NCBI GenBank assembly: GCA_012959605.1
Contig: DUCU01000022.1
Span: 1-37,360 of the forward strand
DNA: 37,360 bases
DNA from: Dehalococcoidia bacterium
GTDB lineage: Bacteria > Chloroflexota > Dehalococcoidia > Lucifugimonadales > UBA3495
Reading direction: 5' to 3'
Shown: one piece after another, positions 8,009 through 15,831 of the stretch
How positions within the stretch are numbered: position 1 is the stretch's first letter
Layout of the letters: each line of letters opens with the position of its first letter
Made by a program: the position numbers and the translations under genes
The notes under the pieces: generated by a model
Seen by the model: only the letters and a program-made list of their open reading frames with translations
The model's database searches: none
What the model was told of the DNA's origin: nothing

Positions 8009-8382
8009 ATTGCCGTTTTTGGAACAAGTGCGACGAAAAGTGATCATTGGCCCTAGAAAAAATCTAAACCGCACTGCGCTTATTTAACCTTAGTTGCTAT
8101 CATAGCCAAATGTAATGATAATAATCTTATCGAATAAATATTGATAAACGTAATATACTTGGGCAATATAGAGCGTAACAACGGTTCCCTGTACGAAAGA
8201 AATAGCAAATTTCCTGACCCATTAACCGGGCCTATCATAATGAAAGGAAATTGGGTACTTGTTACAGATTTGAACCTGAATATACTTCCAGTAAGAGCCA
8301 TCAACTTAGAAAACTTCTGCCAACACAAAGGCTAAGCATTGACACCTAAATCCGGCGAAGCGAATACATTGGGAGGAATTGC
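8009..8382 (+). other. AT-rich gene-free stretch before the hemerythrin-like genes
   Basis: About 370 bp in which the part near 8060-8340 is clearly richer in A+T than its neighbours. Short open frames exist on both strands (for example 8141-8335 plus, TTG start) but none has a ribosome site or a recognisable family. Promoter elements for the downstream gene probably lie here. No clear repeat or RNA gene was seen. Confidence 0.5.
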
Positions 8383-8502
8383 ATGACTGTGGAGATCACC
8401 AACCTCGAGCAGCCCATCGACGCGATGTACTTGATTCATAAAGCCCTCAGAGGCGAAGCAGAGCGAACGGTTGAGCTTGCACGTTGCCTCAGACGGATGT
8501 AG
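8383..8502 (+). pseudogene. 5' fragment of a frameshifted hemerythrin-like gene (copy 1)
   Basis: ATG at 8383 follows GGGAGGAATTGC, a good ribosome site. The frame encodes 39 residues including PIDAMYLIHKAL, a typical start of a hemerythrin-like four-helix domain with a metal-ligand His at residue 19. It then stops at TAG 8500. The rest of the domain continues in the +1 frame (entry 8471-9025). The shift must fall between 8435 and 8502. This is either a genuine disruption or a one-base sequence error. No slippery motif was seen. Confidence 0.65.
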
Positions 8503-9025
8503 CCTGCAGCCATTTAAGTTGGCTTTCACGGCTTGGGTGACCGCCATCATGTACCACGCCGAGAGAGAAGTGGGTACCGAGATGACCAAGTCAGTCGATG
8601 AATCCCGCAAAGCCGCCTGTCATGACCCCATCGAACGGGCTAAATGGGCCGTGTTGGAAAAAGAAGATGCCGAATACGCCAGACTCCTAGATGGTGTCAT
8701 GGAAGTCATGGCTGTGCTGGAAGAAGATATCGGCGCCACCAGCATCATCTCCCGAACCAAACAACACTTATATGGCCAGGTAATTGCCATTCGCGTCGCC
8801 CAGGAAGACCATCTGGAAACCGAAGAAGCAATGGTTCTTCCCCTGCTCAGAGAAAACCTCTCCCCAGAACGCCAACTGGTAGTCATTGGCGGACTGTTGG
8901 TTGACCACGAAGCCGGCGACCAACGTTGGGTACTTGATTGGATCTCCCAAGACCTAACACCCAACGAGAACAAGTTGCTGCTTGAATTGGCTGATCCTAT
9001 TCTCCAACCCCAACTAGTGGCTTAA
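8471..9025 (+). CDS. Hemerythrin-like domain protein, main 3' part of frameshifted copy 1
   Basis: This open frame carries most of a hemerythrin-like (HHE cation-binding type) protein: GCSLQPFKLAF, IMYHAERE, KQHLYGQV and EDHLETEEAMVLPLL, with His and Glu spaced as in di-iron four-helix bundles. It has no credible start of its own; TTG 8471 only opens the frame, and ATG 8549 would cut into the domain. The first helix lies in the other frame at 8383-8502. Restoring one base would give a protein of about 213 residues. Hemerythrin-like proteins bind O2, NO or iron; the role here is unknown. A related copy starts about 50 nt downstream. Confidence 0.7.
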   Translation: MSLHVASDGCSLQPFKLAFTAWVTAIMYHAEREVGTEMTKSVDESRKAACHDPIERAKWAVLEKEDAEYARLLDGVMEVMAVLEEDIGATSIISRTKQHLYGQVIAIRVAQEDHLETEEAMVLPLLRENLSPERQLVVIGGLLVDHEAGDQRWVLDWISQDLTPNENKLLLELADPILQPQLVA

Positions 9026-9073
9026 TCAGTCCCAAATCCAGAGCGTTCACCAAAATCTTCGGAAGGTGGTGAC

Positions 9074-9274
9074 ATCGCTACAGACAATACGCACAGACTA
9101 GAAGACCCAATCGACGTAATGCCGCTGATGCATAAGGCTTTTCGGGCGGTATCAGACAGAACCGAAGAAATGGCCTCTACGGCATCAACTTTGGAAGACA
9201 TCGTCGAGCTCAACGAAACGTTTGCTATTGAATCAAGCAGATTGTCTACCATGCCGCAGTTGAAGACGAAGTGA
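9074..9274 (+). pseudogene. 5' fragment of a second hemerythrin-like gene, frameshifted and without a normal start codon
   Basis: The frame encodes PIDVMPLMHKAF, closely similar to the start of copy 1, but runs on out of frame to a TGA at 9272. The expected start position reads ATC (9074) just after GGAAGGTGGTG, which looks like a ribosome site; no ATG, GTG or TTG precedes the domain in frame. The rest of the domain is in the -1 frame (9271-9792). The shift must occur shortly after the in-frame TGA that precedes ATCAAGCAG (about 9228-9240). Confidence 0.6.
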
Positions 9275-9792
9275 TGACTGGTCCGCTACAAGATAGTCAA
9301 CCAGCTCGCGACAACGAAACTGAACTTGCTGCACTGGCTGGCAAGGCCGGAGAACTTGTTGAGTTCATCGCCAAAGGACCAGGAGCCGGGTTTGCAGAGA
9401 GTGTCCGTGAAGCGGCGTTTACGCTGGAAGACAAGCAGCACAGAGAACTAGAAGACCGTTTCCATGAAATGGAAGCTGCTCTACAGGAAGTCTTGGGTGA
9501 CAAGAAAGTAACTGCTCGTACCATTCGCCACATCCACAGTCGAATGATGAGTGTCCGCATCTTGGAGTTGGACCACTTCGAGAATGAGGAAGCTTTTGTT
9601 GTTAACTTAGTCCGTGATGAAATTGACGAAGCTGGCCAGCTTTACATGGTTCGTCGTTTGCTGATTGATGAAACGGCTGAAAACCCCCGCTGGATTATAG
9701 ACTGGGTTTACTCCGAATTGGATGACTCAGACAAAGCACTGCTGAAAGACCTGGAAAACCGCTTCCGGGGCGCGGTGGCCCAGCCCGCCTGA
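9271..9792 (+). CDS. Hemerythrin-like domain protein, main 3' part of frameshifted copy 2
   Basis: A 173-residue frame starting with GTG ATG. It contains helices two to four of a hemerythrin-like bundle: RTIRHIHSRMM, LDHFENEEAFVVNLV, and DWVYSELDDSDKALL, the last parallel to DWISQDLTPNENKLL in copy 1. The residues directly before the start (YHAAVEDE) match YHAEREVG of copy 1, so the true protein begins upstream in another frame (9074-9274). As it stands the product would lack the first helix and its ligand His. Similarity to copy 1 indicates tandem duplication followed by divergence. Confidence 0.7.
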   Translation: MMTGPLQDSQPARDNETELAALAGKAGELVEFIAKGPGAGFAESVREAAFTLEDKQHRELEDRFHEMEAALQEVLGDKKVTARTIRHIHSRMMSVRILELDHFENEEAFVVNLVRDEIDEAGQLYMVRRLLIDETAENPRWIIDWVYSELDDSDKALLKDLENRFRGAVAQPA

Positions 9793-9829
9793 TACTCCCA
9801 CCCTGCTACATGTAGTGGTTCATGGAAAG

Positions 9830-9862
9830 AAAAAGGCCGCGTCTAACTCGCGGTCTTTTTTT
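9830..9862. terminator. Bidirectional terminator between convergent genes
   Basis: GGCCGCG pairs with CGCGGTC (one G-T pair) around TCTAACT. The stem is flanked by an A-run on the left and a T-run (9856-9862) on the right, so it can work in both directions. It lies between the hemerythrin-like gene (plus) and the NHL gene (minus). Confidence 0.88.
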
Positions 9863-9914
9863 ATTTGGCGCTTAATTCCGGGATCATAAAAGCCCGTTTT
9901 CTATTCGGGTAGGG

Positions 9915-10994
9915 TTAGACCACCACTGGCTCTGTATTTTTGCGGTAGATCTGAAACCGGTGGCGAGTGGTGTCGGCGATAATCACCCGGTTGTTTTGGC
10001 CCATCTTCACTGCACAGGGCGCCCAGAGCACCCGCTCTGGTGTGAAGTTACGGATGCCGTTGCGCTGCCGAATCATGTCCGGGTTGGACTTGAGCTTGGC
10101 GACGCCCATGTTGGAGAGGTGACCGTCGCCGGTGAACTCAGTGATGAACCGGCCTTCCGGGGTTAGCACCTGAACTCGATTGTTCAGCCAGTCGGCAATG
10201 TAGATGTCTCCGTCTTGGTCAACGCAGACGCCGGTGGGGCGGTTGAACTGCCCAACAGGCGCATTTGTGTAGGTGATTCCGCCCTTGATCACTGCATTGG
10301 AGCAATCACCGCCAGTGCCGGGTGTTCCCGCAGCGCCGGGCGTCCCAAAGGTGGCCAGCCATTTACCATCTGAGGTGAATGACTGGACCCGGTCGTTCCT
10401 CCAATCGGCCACGAAGATATTATCGTCAGCATCCAGGCACATGCCCCAAGGCAGGTTAAACTCGCCATTAGCCGACCCAGCCGACCCGAACTTACTCAGG
10501 TACTTGCCGTCCAGAGTGAATTTCTGTATTCGGTTATTGCGGCTGTCCACGATGTAAAGGGTGTCATCTTGGCCGACCACGATCCCGGCAGGGCGGTTTA
10601 ACTCCCCGTCACCGGAGCCGTGGGTGCCCCAGTGGGAGATATATTCGCCGTCTTGGTCGTATTTGGTGACCCGGTGGAGCCACTCATCAGTCACATAGAC
10701 GTTGGTGTTTTTATCTAGGGTGATACCCATCGGCCAGATGAACTGGCCTGGTTCTTCGCCGTAGGAGCCGAATGTGGAGATGTACTCCTCGCCGTCCTCT
10801 CCCAGACTGAACACCGTCAACCGTGTGCCGTCGGGCCGGTCTTCGCGCCCACGGTTCACGATGTAGGCAATTTCATCCTCAGTCATGGCGAAGTCTATGG
10901 GATAACGGACTCCAGCGCCCATGTGCTCGGCCCGGGCGGCCGTGGACTCGTAGGTGTAGGTGCGGTCGTTGATGCCAAGAAAAACGCTGGCCAT
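9915..10994 (-). CDS. NHL-repeat beta-propeller protein
   Basis: A 359-residue protein made of repeated NHL blades, each with the pattern GEFNLPWGMCLDADDNIFVAD followed by an R-N/D-R-V-Q strand. I count about six blades, enough to close one propeller. There is no signal peptide or membrane segment, so it is predicted cytoplasmic. A Gly/Ala/Thr/Pro-rich insert separates two central blades (around residue 220). ATG at 10994 has GGAAG 4-6 nt upstream. It is the last gene of a four-gene operon (DUF1800, DUF1501, NHL, NHL) and a divergent paralogue of its upstream neighbour. NHL propellers are binding or enzyme scaffolds; no catalytic set can be assigned here. Confidence 0.9.
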   Translation of the reverse strand: MASVFLGINDRTYTYESTAARAEHMGAGVRYPIDFAMTEDEIAYIVNRGREDRPDGTRLTVFSLGEDGEEYISTFGSYGEEPGQFIWPMGITLDKNTNVYVTDEWLHRVTKYDQDGEYISHWGTHGSGDGELNRPAGIVVGQDDTLYIVDSRNNRIQKFTLDGKYLSKFGSAGSANGEFNLPWGMCLDADDNIFVADWRNDRVQSFTSDGKWLATFGTPGAAGTPGTGGDCSNAVIKGGITYTNAPVGQFNRPTGVCVDQDGDIYIADWLNNRVQVLTPEGRFITEFTGDGHLSNMGVAKLKSNPDMIRQRNGIRNFTPERVLWAPCAVKMGQNNRVIIADTTRHRFQIYRKNTEPVVV

Positions 10995-11071
10995 GAATCT
11001 TCCTTTAATTTATCTGCGAGGTTCCAGGTAATCTATTCTTGAAATTTTAGGCCTTAGGTATACTGTAATGA

Positions 11072-12130
11072 TCAGAGAGTGCGGGACGGCGGAGTGTAGT
11101 CTCTTAATTTGTTGTAAATCTGTATCCGTTGCCGTTGGGTGTCGGCCACAATCAGGCGTCGATTTACGTTGTCAAAAACCAGGTCAGCCGGCATGGATAA
11201 CCGCCATTCAACTTCGGGGTTTTTGACCTCCCGGCGGCGTTTTACTGCGTCAGGGTTGGTTGCAACGGTCATCTTGGCCCAATGGGACAGTTCGTGGGCA
11301 TCACCAATCAGGCTGGTGATGAACCTGGCGTCCGCACCATAAACCTGAACCCTATCGTTGGCCCAATCACATACGTAGACGTCGCCGTCTGAATCTACGG
11401 CCACGCTGGAGGGACGGCCAAGTTCGCCACGGCCGGTGCCCCCGCTTCCAAATGACGCCAGGAACTCCCCGGATGCGGAAAATTTCTGAACCCGGTGGTT
11501 CCGGTGGTCGGCCACGTAGATGTTGTCGTCAGAATCAGCCGCTAGGCCCCAAGGGGAATTTAGCAGGCCTCCTTCGCTGCCAAAGCTACCCAATGTCGCT
11601 AACAGGACACCTTCACTGGTGGTTTTCTGAACCCGGTGGTTGTGGGTGTCGGCTATGAACAGGTTGTCTTCAGAGTCGATGACAATACCGGACGGGCCGT
11701 TGAATTCGCCTGCGCCACTTCCGGTGCTGCCCCAGCACCTCAAGTAATTTCCGTCACCGTCGAAGACCGAAATTCGGTTCAACCATTCGTCAGTGACGTA
11801 GACCAGCCCCTGGCTGTCTACTGCAACTCCGGCCGGCCAGATTACCTGCCCTGGAGCGTCGCCGTATTTACTGAATTCCGTTACCAGTTCTTCTTCACCC
11901 GAGACCAATCCGGGGACAACCTTGGTTATGCGGACACCTACGGCAGTGCGATTCCAGTGCACATTGGGAATCATTTCGAAACCGCGGTTTATAACATATG
12001 CGGCACTAGCATTCGATCCGGTTCCCATAGCAACCGCAACGGGATGTCTAAATCCAGTCCCGGAAGCTGCTGACCGGCCAACGGCGTGGCTGAAATCGAA
12101 TACCCTGCCTGCTGCAATCTGTGTCTGCAT
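11072..12130 (-). CDS. NHL-repeat beta-propeller protein (paralogue)
   Basis: A 352-residue NHL propeller similar in layout to the next gene: blades with PSGIVIDSEDNLFIADTHN, PWGLAADSDDNIYVAD and PSSVAVDSDGDVYVCD patterns. Both proteins have an N-terminal section with a -YVINRG- or -YIVNRG- motif, and a C-terminal section with SNPD or TNPD followed by a basic stretch. The shared layout supports duplication inside the operon. No signal peptide was seen. ATG at 12130 has AGGTGA a few bases upstream. The gap to the DUF1501 gene is only 34 nt, consistent with co-transcription. Confidence 0.9.
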   Translation of the reverse strand: MQTQIAAGRVFDFSHAVGRSAASGTGFRHPVAVAMGTGSNASAAYVINRGFEMIPNVHWNRTAVGVRITKVVPGLVSGEEELVTEFSKYGDAPGQVIWPAGVAVDSQGLVYVTDEWLNRISVFDGDGNYLRCWGSTGSGAGEFNGPSGIVIDSEDNLFIADTHNHRVQKTTSEGVLLATLGSFGSEGGLLNSPWGLAADSDDNIYVADHRNHRVQKFSASGEFLASFGSGGTGRGELGRPSSVAVDSDGDVYVCDWANDRVQVYGADARFITSLIGDAHELSHWAKMTVATNPDAVKRRREVKNPEVEWRLSMPADLVFDNVNRRLIVADTQRQRIQIYNKLRDYTPPSRTL

Positions 12131-12164
12131 AATTCACCTATCTAGAGACGAGAGACCGTCTGAA

Positions 12165-13292
12165 TCAGATAAAATGTGGAGCTTCGAAATTACCTTTGAC
12201 GATGGGCTTGGCATCCAAACCGAACCAATCCTCCAAAATTGTGCTGTACAGGCCCCGGAAGTCCAGATTGGGCACCAGGTCACCCTGTTGGAGGTCGCCG
12301 ATTTTTGTTGAAGGGTACTCTCCGTAGAGTCCTCCTTTAATCCCGTCGCCAATCACGAATGCCGCACCGGCCGCGCCGTGATCGGTGCCGGAGCCGTTGT
12401 CACGAACGCGTCGGCCAAACTCGGAAAACATGAGCATTATCACATTGTCGGCGGCGTCGTGTTCCCTCAGGTCGGCAAAGAATTCATCAATGGCTTGAGA
12501 GACATCGGTCCAGAGAGTGGTATGCATTCCCAACTGGTTCGCATGGCTGTCGAAACTGCCATGGTCACAGTAGAAAATCCGAGTTCCCAGTCCGGCCAGG
12601 TGAATCTGTGCGATCCCCCGTAGTTTCTGGGCGATGGTCGTCTCTGCATATTCGATAATGGAGTGGTAATTCGCCGGAGCTGATTTTAGTATGTCGGCTC
12701 CCTTCATGGCTTCAAGACCGGTCTGGCCAAGGTACTCAGTCACCACGTCATTGCCCAGTTCCGGGGCGTACATCCGGGAGAAGCGGTCAAGAATCTGTTC
12801 CCGTTGCTTCTCACCGGTGATGCCGGTCAACAGCCCATAGGACTCTAGGTCATCCACGCAGGCCACCGGGATGCCAGGCGAAACCAACGCCCGGAATAGA
12901 CTGGGTCCAAAACTAACTGTGGTTACGATGTTTTCTTTTTGCGGGTCTATATCTTTGGTCGCCAACCCCAACCAACCTTCAGTGCCCAGGGTCTCCGGTT
13001 CACAGGTGTGCCAGATGTCCATGGAACGGAAGTGGGAACGGGGCGAGTCTGGATAGCCAACTCCGTGGATGACCGCCAGGTTGCCCTGGTCATACATCGT
13101 TTTGAGCGGCCCCATGGCCGGGTTGAACCCAATATTTCCGTCAATGGCCAACACTTGGTCCTCGGGAATACCAACCACCGGTCGGCTGTCCCGGTACACC
13201 GGGTCGGTGTAGGGAATCACGGTGTTCAGGTAGTCGTTACCACCTGAAAGTTGAAGAACAACGATTACCGGGTCTTTCTTGATACTAGCCAT
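12165..13292 (-). CDS. DUF1501 family protein
   Basis: A 375-residue member of DUF1501, an uncharacterised group with an alkaline-phosphatase/sulfatase-like fold. Typical features are VVLQLSGGNDYLNT near the start, HFRSMDIWHT, YCDHGSFDSHANQ and SEFGRRVRDNGSGTDHG with conserved Asp and His. Most members carry a Tat signal (RRxF-type) of 30-50 residues. Here the domain begins at residue 8, and only 21 nt separate the gene from the preceding one, so there is no room for a signal. ATG at 13292 has AGGAG 5 nt upstream. DUF1501 and DUF1800 genes often occur as pairs; the biochemical role is not established. Confidence 0.9.
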   Translation of the reverse strand: MASIKKDPVIVVLQLSGGNDYLNTVIPYTDPVYRDSRPVVGIPEDQVLAIDGNIGFNPAMGPLKTMYDQGNLAVIHGVGYPDSPRSHFRSMDIWHTCEPETLGTEGWLGLATKDIDPQKENIVTTVSFGPSLFRALVSPGIPVACVDDLESYGLLTGITGEKQREQILDRFSRMYAPELGNDVVTEYLGQTGLEAMKGADILKSAPANYHSIIEYAETTIAQKLRGIAQIHLAGLGTRIFYCDHGSFDSHANQLGMHTTLWTDVSQAIDEFFADLREHDAADNVIMLMFSEFGRRVRDNGSGTDHGAAGAAFVIGDGIKGGLYGEYPSTKIGDLQQGDLVPNLDFRGLYSTILEDWFGLDAKPIVKGNFEAPHFI

Positions 13293-13313
13293 GCTTTCTC
13301 CTAGTGGTTGGGA

Positions 13314-14741
13314 TTAGCAGTATTGGAATTCTTTTACTGCGGCAATCAATTGGAGTAGCTCACCAACCCTCGCGGTTGAGGCCTTGGTGGATTCATCAGT
13401 GTCCCAAGCTAATTCGCCGTGCTGCGCTGCATGTTCTACCAGTTGATGGAGGGTGGCAGAGCCGGTCTTGACTGGGCCAACCAGTTCCAGGCAATTGTCA
13501 ACCAACTCCTCAGCACCCAGGTTACCCTGGGCCTTCAACCGGTCGATAATCCGCTGTACCCCGGGCCTGCTGGTGTCGCCCAGCATGTCAGCGACGAAGT
13601 TGATTCGCTTCATCAAAGAACCGCTGTTAATCCATTCCACGCCGGTGTGCCACCCCTCCACGCTGGGCGGGTTTAATAATTCCTGGCCCATGTAGCCAGC
13701 CTGCTTGGAAAGGTCGCCGATGCCAGGGCCTGGCAGGATATCCTGCCCGACCAGACGCAGAGTACCTACCACAACTTCGGCGGGGCTTTTGATCTTGGTG
13801 AACCGGGCATTCTGAAAGAAATCAGAGAGGAACAGCACCCGGAGAACCGAGCGGATATCATAGTTGGAATCAGTGAATGCCTTGGCCAGAGTGGCAATGG
13901 CCTTGGGGTCTTTTGGAGGAGTTACCGACCAGGCTGGGACCGGAGGTTCGTCGGCGACGAAGAAATTGTAGAGGTGACGAGCCACAAACTCCGCAGTGGC
14001 GGGTTGTTGGCAGATGATATTAATTATGTCTTCGCCGTTGAAGTTACCGGTGTTGCCCAAGAAGGTCTTTTCGCCATTGTCATGGTCTTCTTCTTGGTAC
14101 TCAAACGACCAATCGAACCTACTGTAGTAGTTCCGGGGCGGCACAGTGGAGATTGTCCAACCCGTGAAGGCTCTGGAACACTCAAAAACGTCGTCTTCGG
14201 TGTAGTTGCCAACGCCCATGCTGAAGAGTTCTAGCAACTCACGGCCCCAGTTCTCATTGACGCCAGATTCGTGATTGTCGCAGTTATCCAGCCAGTAAAT
14301 CATGGCGGGGTTCTGGGCCAGTGAAACCAGCATATCCCTGTAGCTGTCCATCCCCTTGTCACGGAACATGTCCACCTGGGCAATCAGCTCGTGCCAATGG
14401 TCAACCTTGGATTGGCCGGTGGCGAAAATCTGATGCCAGAAAAGAACCATCTTCTCTTCCAAAGGCCGCTCGGTATGCATCAAGTCGTAGAGCCAAACTG
14501 ATGCGCCCATGCCAGGGGACGTCACCGCGCGCCGGAACCCCGGATGATACCGGAGGAAGTGCTCCCGGTCAGCGCGGTTTCCTTGAGGGTTGAGCAGTTC
14601 CTCAACCGTGGCTTCATACCCTTTGGCAACCCTTCTTTCGAGTTCGTCTCGGTCTGCGCCGAACCCGGCTCGGCGCATCAGATGGGCCATCAAATCAATG
14701 GTTGTAGTCTTATCTTTGCTTGCCACACTGTTGCTGGTCAC
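13314..14741 (-). CDS. DUF1800 family protein
   Basis: A 475-residue DUF1800 protein. The family start HLMRRAGFG is at residues 20-28, followed by LEEKMVLFWHQIF, NENWGRELLELFSMG, FTGWTI and EFVARHLYNFFV. No Tat or Sec signal is visible before the domain. The GTG start at 14741 has AGGAG 8 nt upstream. It is the first gene of the DUF1800-DUF1501-NHL-NHL operon and is preceded by promoter-like sequences at 14844-14872. Function is unknown; family proteins are often predicted to be exported or surface-linked, which this one does not obviously support. Confidence 0.9.
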   Translation of the reverse strand: MTSNSVASKDKTTTIDLMAHLMRRAGFGADRDELERRVAKGYEATVEELLNPQGNRADREHFLRYHPGFRRAVTSPGMGASVWLYDLMHTERPLEEKMVLFWHQIFATGQSKVDHWHELIAQVDMFRDKGMDSYRDMLVSLAQNPAMIYWLDNCDNHESGVNENWGRELLELFSMGVGNYTEDDVFECSRAFTGWTISTVPPRNYYSRFDWSFEYQEEDHDNGEKTFLGNTGNFNGEDIINIICQQPATAEFVARHLYNFFVADEPPVPAWSVTPPKDPKAIATLAKAFTDSNYDIRSVLRVLFLSDFFQNARFTKIKSPAEVVVGTLRLVGQDILPGPGIGDLSKQAGYMGQELLNPPSVEGWHTGVEWINSGSLMKRINFVADMLGDTSRPGVQRIIDRLKAQGNLGAEELVDNCLELVGPVKTGSATLHQLVEHAAQHGELAWDTDESTKASTARVGELLQLIAAVKEFQYC

Positions 14742-14843
14742 AGAATCAACTCCTGAGCGTAAATGAGTCGAGGCAATTAACTATCTCGAGTCTCCAGGCG
14801 AATATTCCGACGAATTGAGAGTATGTGTTAAAACTTAACGCTC

Positions 14844-14872
14844 ATTTTCGAGTCAACGGAGCAATGTGTCAA
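14844..14872 (-). promoter_or_regulatory. Putative promoter of the DUF1800/DUF1501/NHL operon
   Basis: On the minus strand a perfect -35 TTGACA is separated by 17 bp from GAAAAT. A second, overlapping pair (TTGACT, 17 bp, TTTTAA; 14828-14856) is also possible. The untranslated leader would be about 90-100 nt. Confidence 0.45.
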
Positions 14873-14900
14873 CCATGTTTATCTTTAGCTGCGTTCCAGT

Positions 14901-15683
14901 TTAGAGCCCAGCCTTGGCCGCTTCTTCTCGCATAAACTTCAGGTAGGAGTCTGTGGAAGATTGCAGCAGGGCCTGCACTGTGCCGTGGAAGTACTGCACG
15001 CCTAGGTCCAGGAACTTCGGCACTAGGTTCTCCGGGCAGCTTACGCCGGCGAACTTGCCTGCATCACGGATGATTTTTACGCCGCGCTCCATGACTTCTT
15101 GGACTTCAGGGTGGGTCTGCTGGCCAACGTAGCCCATGGACTGAGACAGGTCACCGGACCCGATGAAGTAAACGTCGACTCCGTCCACCCGCACCATTTC
15201 TTCTAGGTTGTCGATGGCCTCTACTTCTTCCAGCATCAGACAGACCAGAGTGTTCTTGTTGGCTTCCACTGCGTAATCTGCGGTGGAGCCGGAGAACCCA
15301 AACCCGGCGGGGCGGCTGCGACTGAAAATGCCACGCTGGCCCTCGGGATAGTACTTGCATGCCTCAACGGCGTTTTGGGCTTCTTCTGCCGTGTTGACGT
15401 GGGGAACTTGGACGCCCCAAGCGCCGCGGTCAAGGAAAGGGCAGATGAACTCCAGCTCATTACCGATGGGACGCACCAAGGGCGCCATGCCAGTGAGTTC
15501 AGCGGCACGAATCATATCTTCGACATTAGTTACGGTGATGTCACCGTGCTCATTGTCCAGCAATATCCAGTCGTAGCCCAGGCTTCCCAGCATCTCCACA
15601 ACCGTGGCCGATGGAAATGTGAGCATGGTGCCAAAAACCGCTTTGCCTTCATTTAACTTCTGCTTTAGGGTGTTCTCCCGCAT
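14901..15683 (-). CDS. HpcH/HpaI family aldolase (class II, metal dependent)
   Basis: A 260-residue aldolase of the HpcH/HpaI family, which cleaves or forms 2-keto-acid aldols such as 4-hydroxy-2-oxo acids. Key residues line up with E. coli HpaI: H46 in LLDNEHGD (H45), R71 in LVRPIGNE (R70), E152 in LMLEEVEA (E149) and D178 in FIGSGDLS (D175). Metal and pyruvate sites are therefore intact. ATG at 15683 is chosen over a longer open frame because GGAGAG lies just upstream and the family start (LKQKLNEGKAVFGTM) follows at once. It lies upstream of the DUF1800 operon in the same direction but with a 159-nt gap and separate promoter. The substrate is unknown. Confidence 0.92.
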   Translation of the reverse strand: MRENTLKQKLNEGKAVFGTMLTFPSATVVEMLGSLGYDWILLDNEHGDITVTNVEDMIRAAELTGMAPLVRPIGNELEFICPFLDRGAWGVQVPHVNTAEEAQNAVEACKYYPEGQRGIFSRSRPAGFGFSGSTADYAVEANKNTLVCLMLEEVEAIDNLEEMVRVDGVDVYFIGSGDLSQSMGYVGQQTHPEVQEVMERGVKIIRDAGKFAGVSCPENLVPKFLDLGVQYFHGTVQALLQSSTDSYLKFMREEAAKAGL

Positions 15684-15831
15684 CGAATCTCTCCAATAAT
15701 TGATCACGCCTGATTTTGACTGGAGTATACTACGAGCCACACCCAAATGGTCCGCCAATCCACGCCTGACAAACCAGGTATCGGTTTGCTGTCGTTCCAA
15801 ATTCAAGATAGGTGTTGGTTATACTCAAAAA

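Noticed and set aside
8080-8335. Short open frames on both strands in the AT-rich region
   Set aside because: No ribosome site, no standard strong start and no recognisable family; AT-rich DNA would be expected to have more stops, but lengths of 64-82 codons are not significant here.
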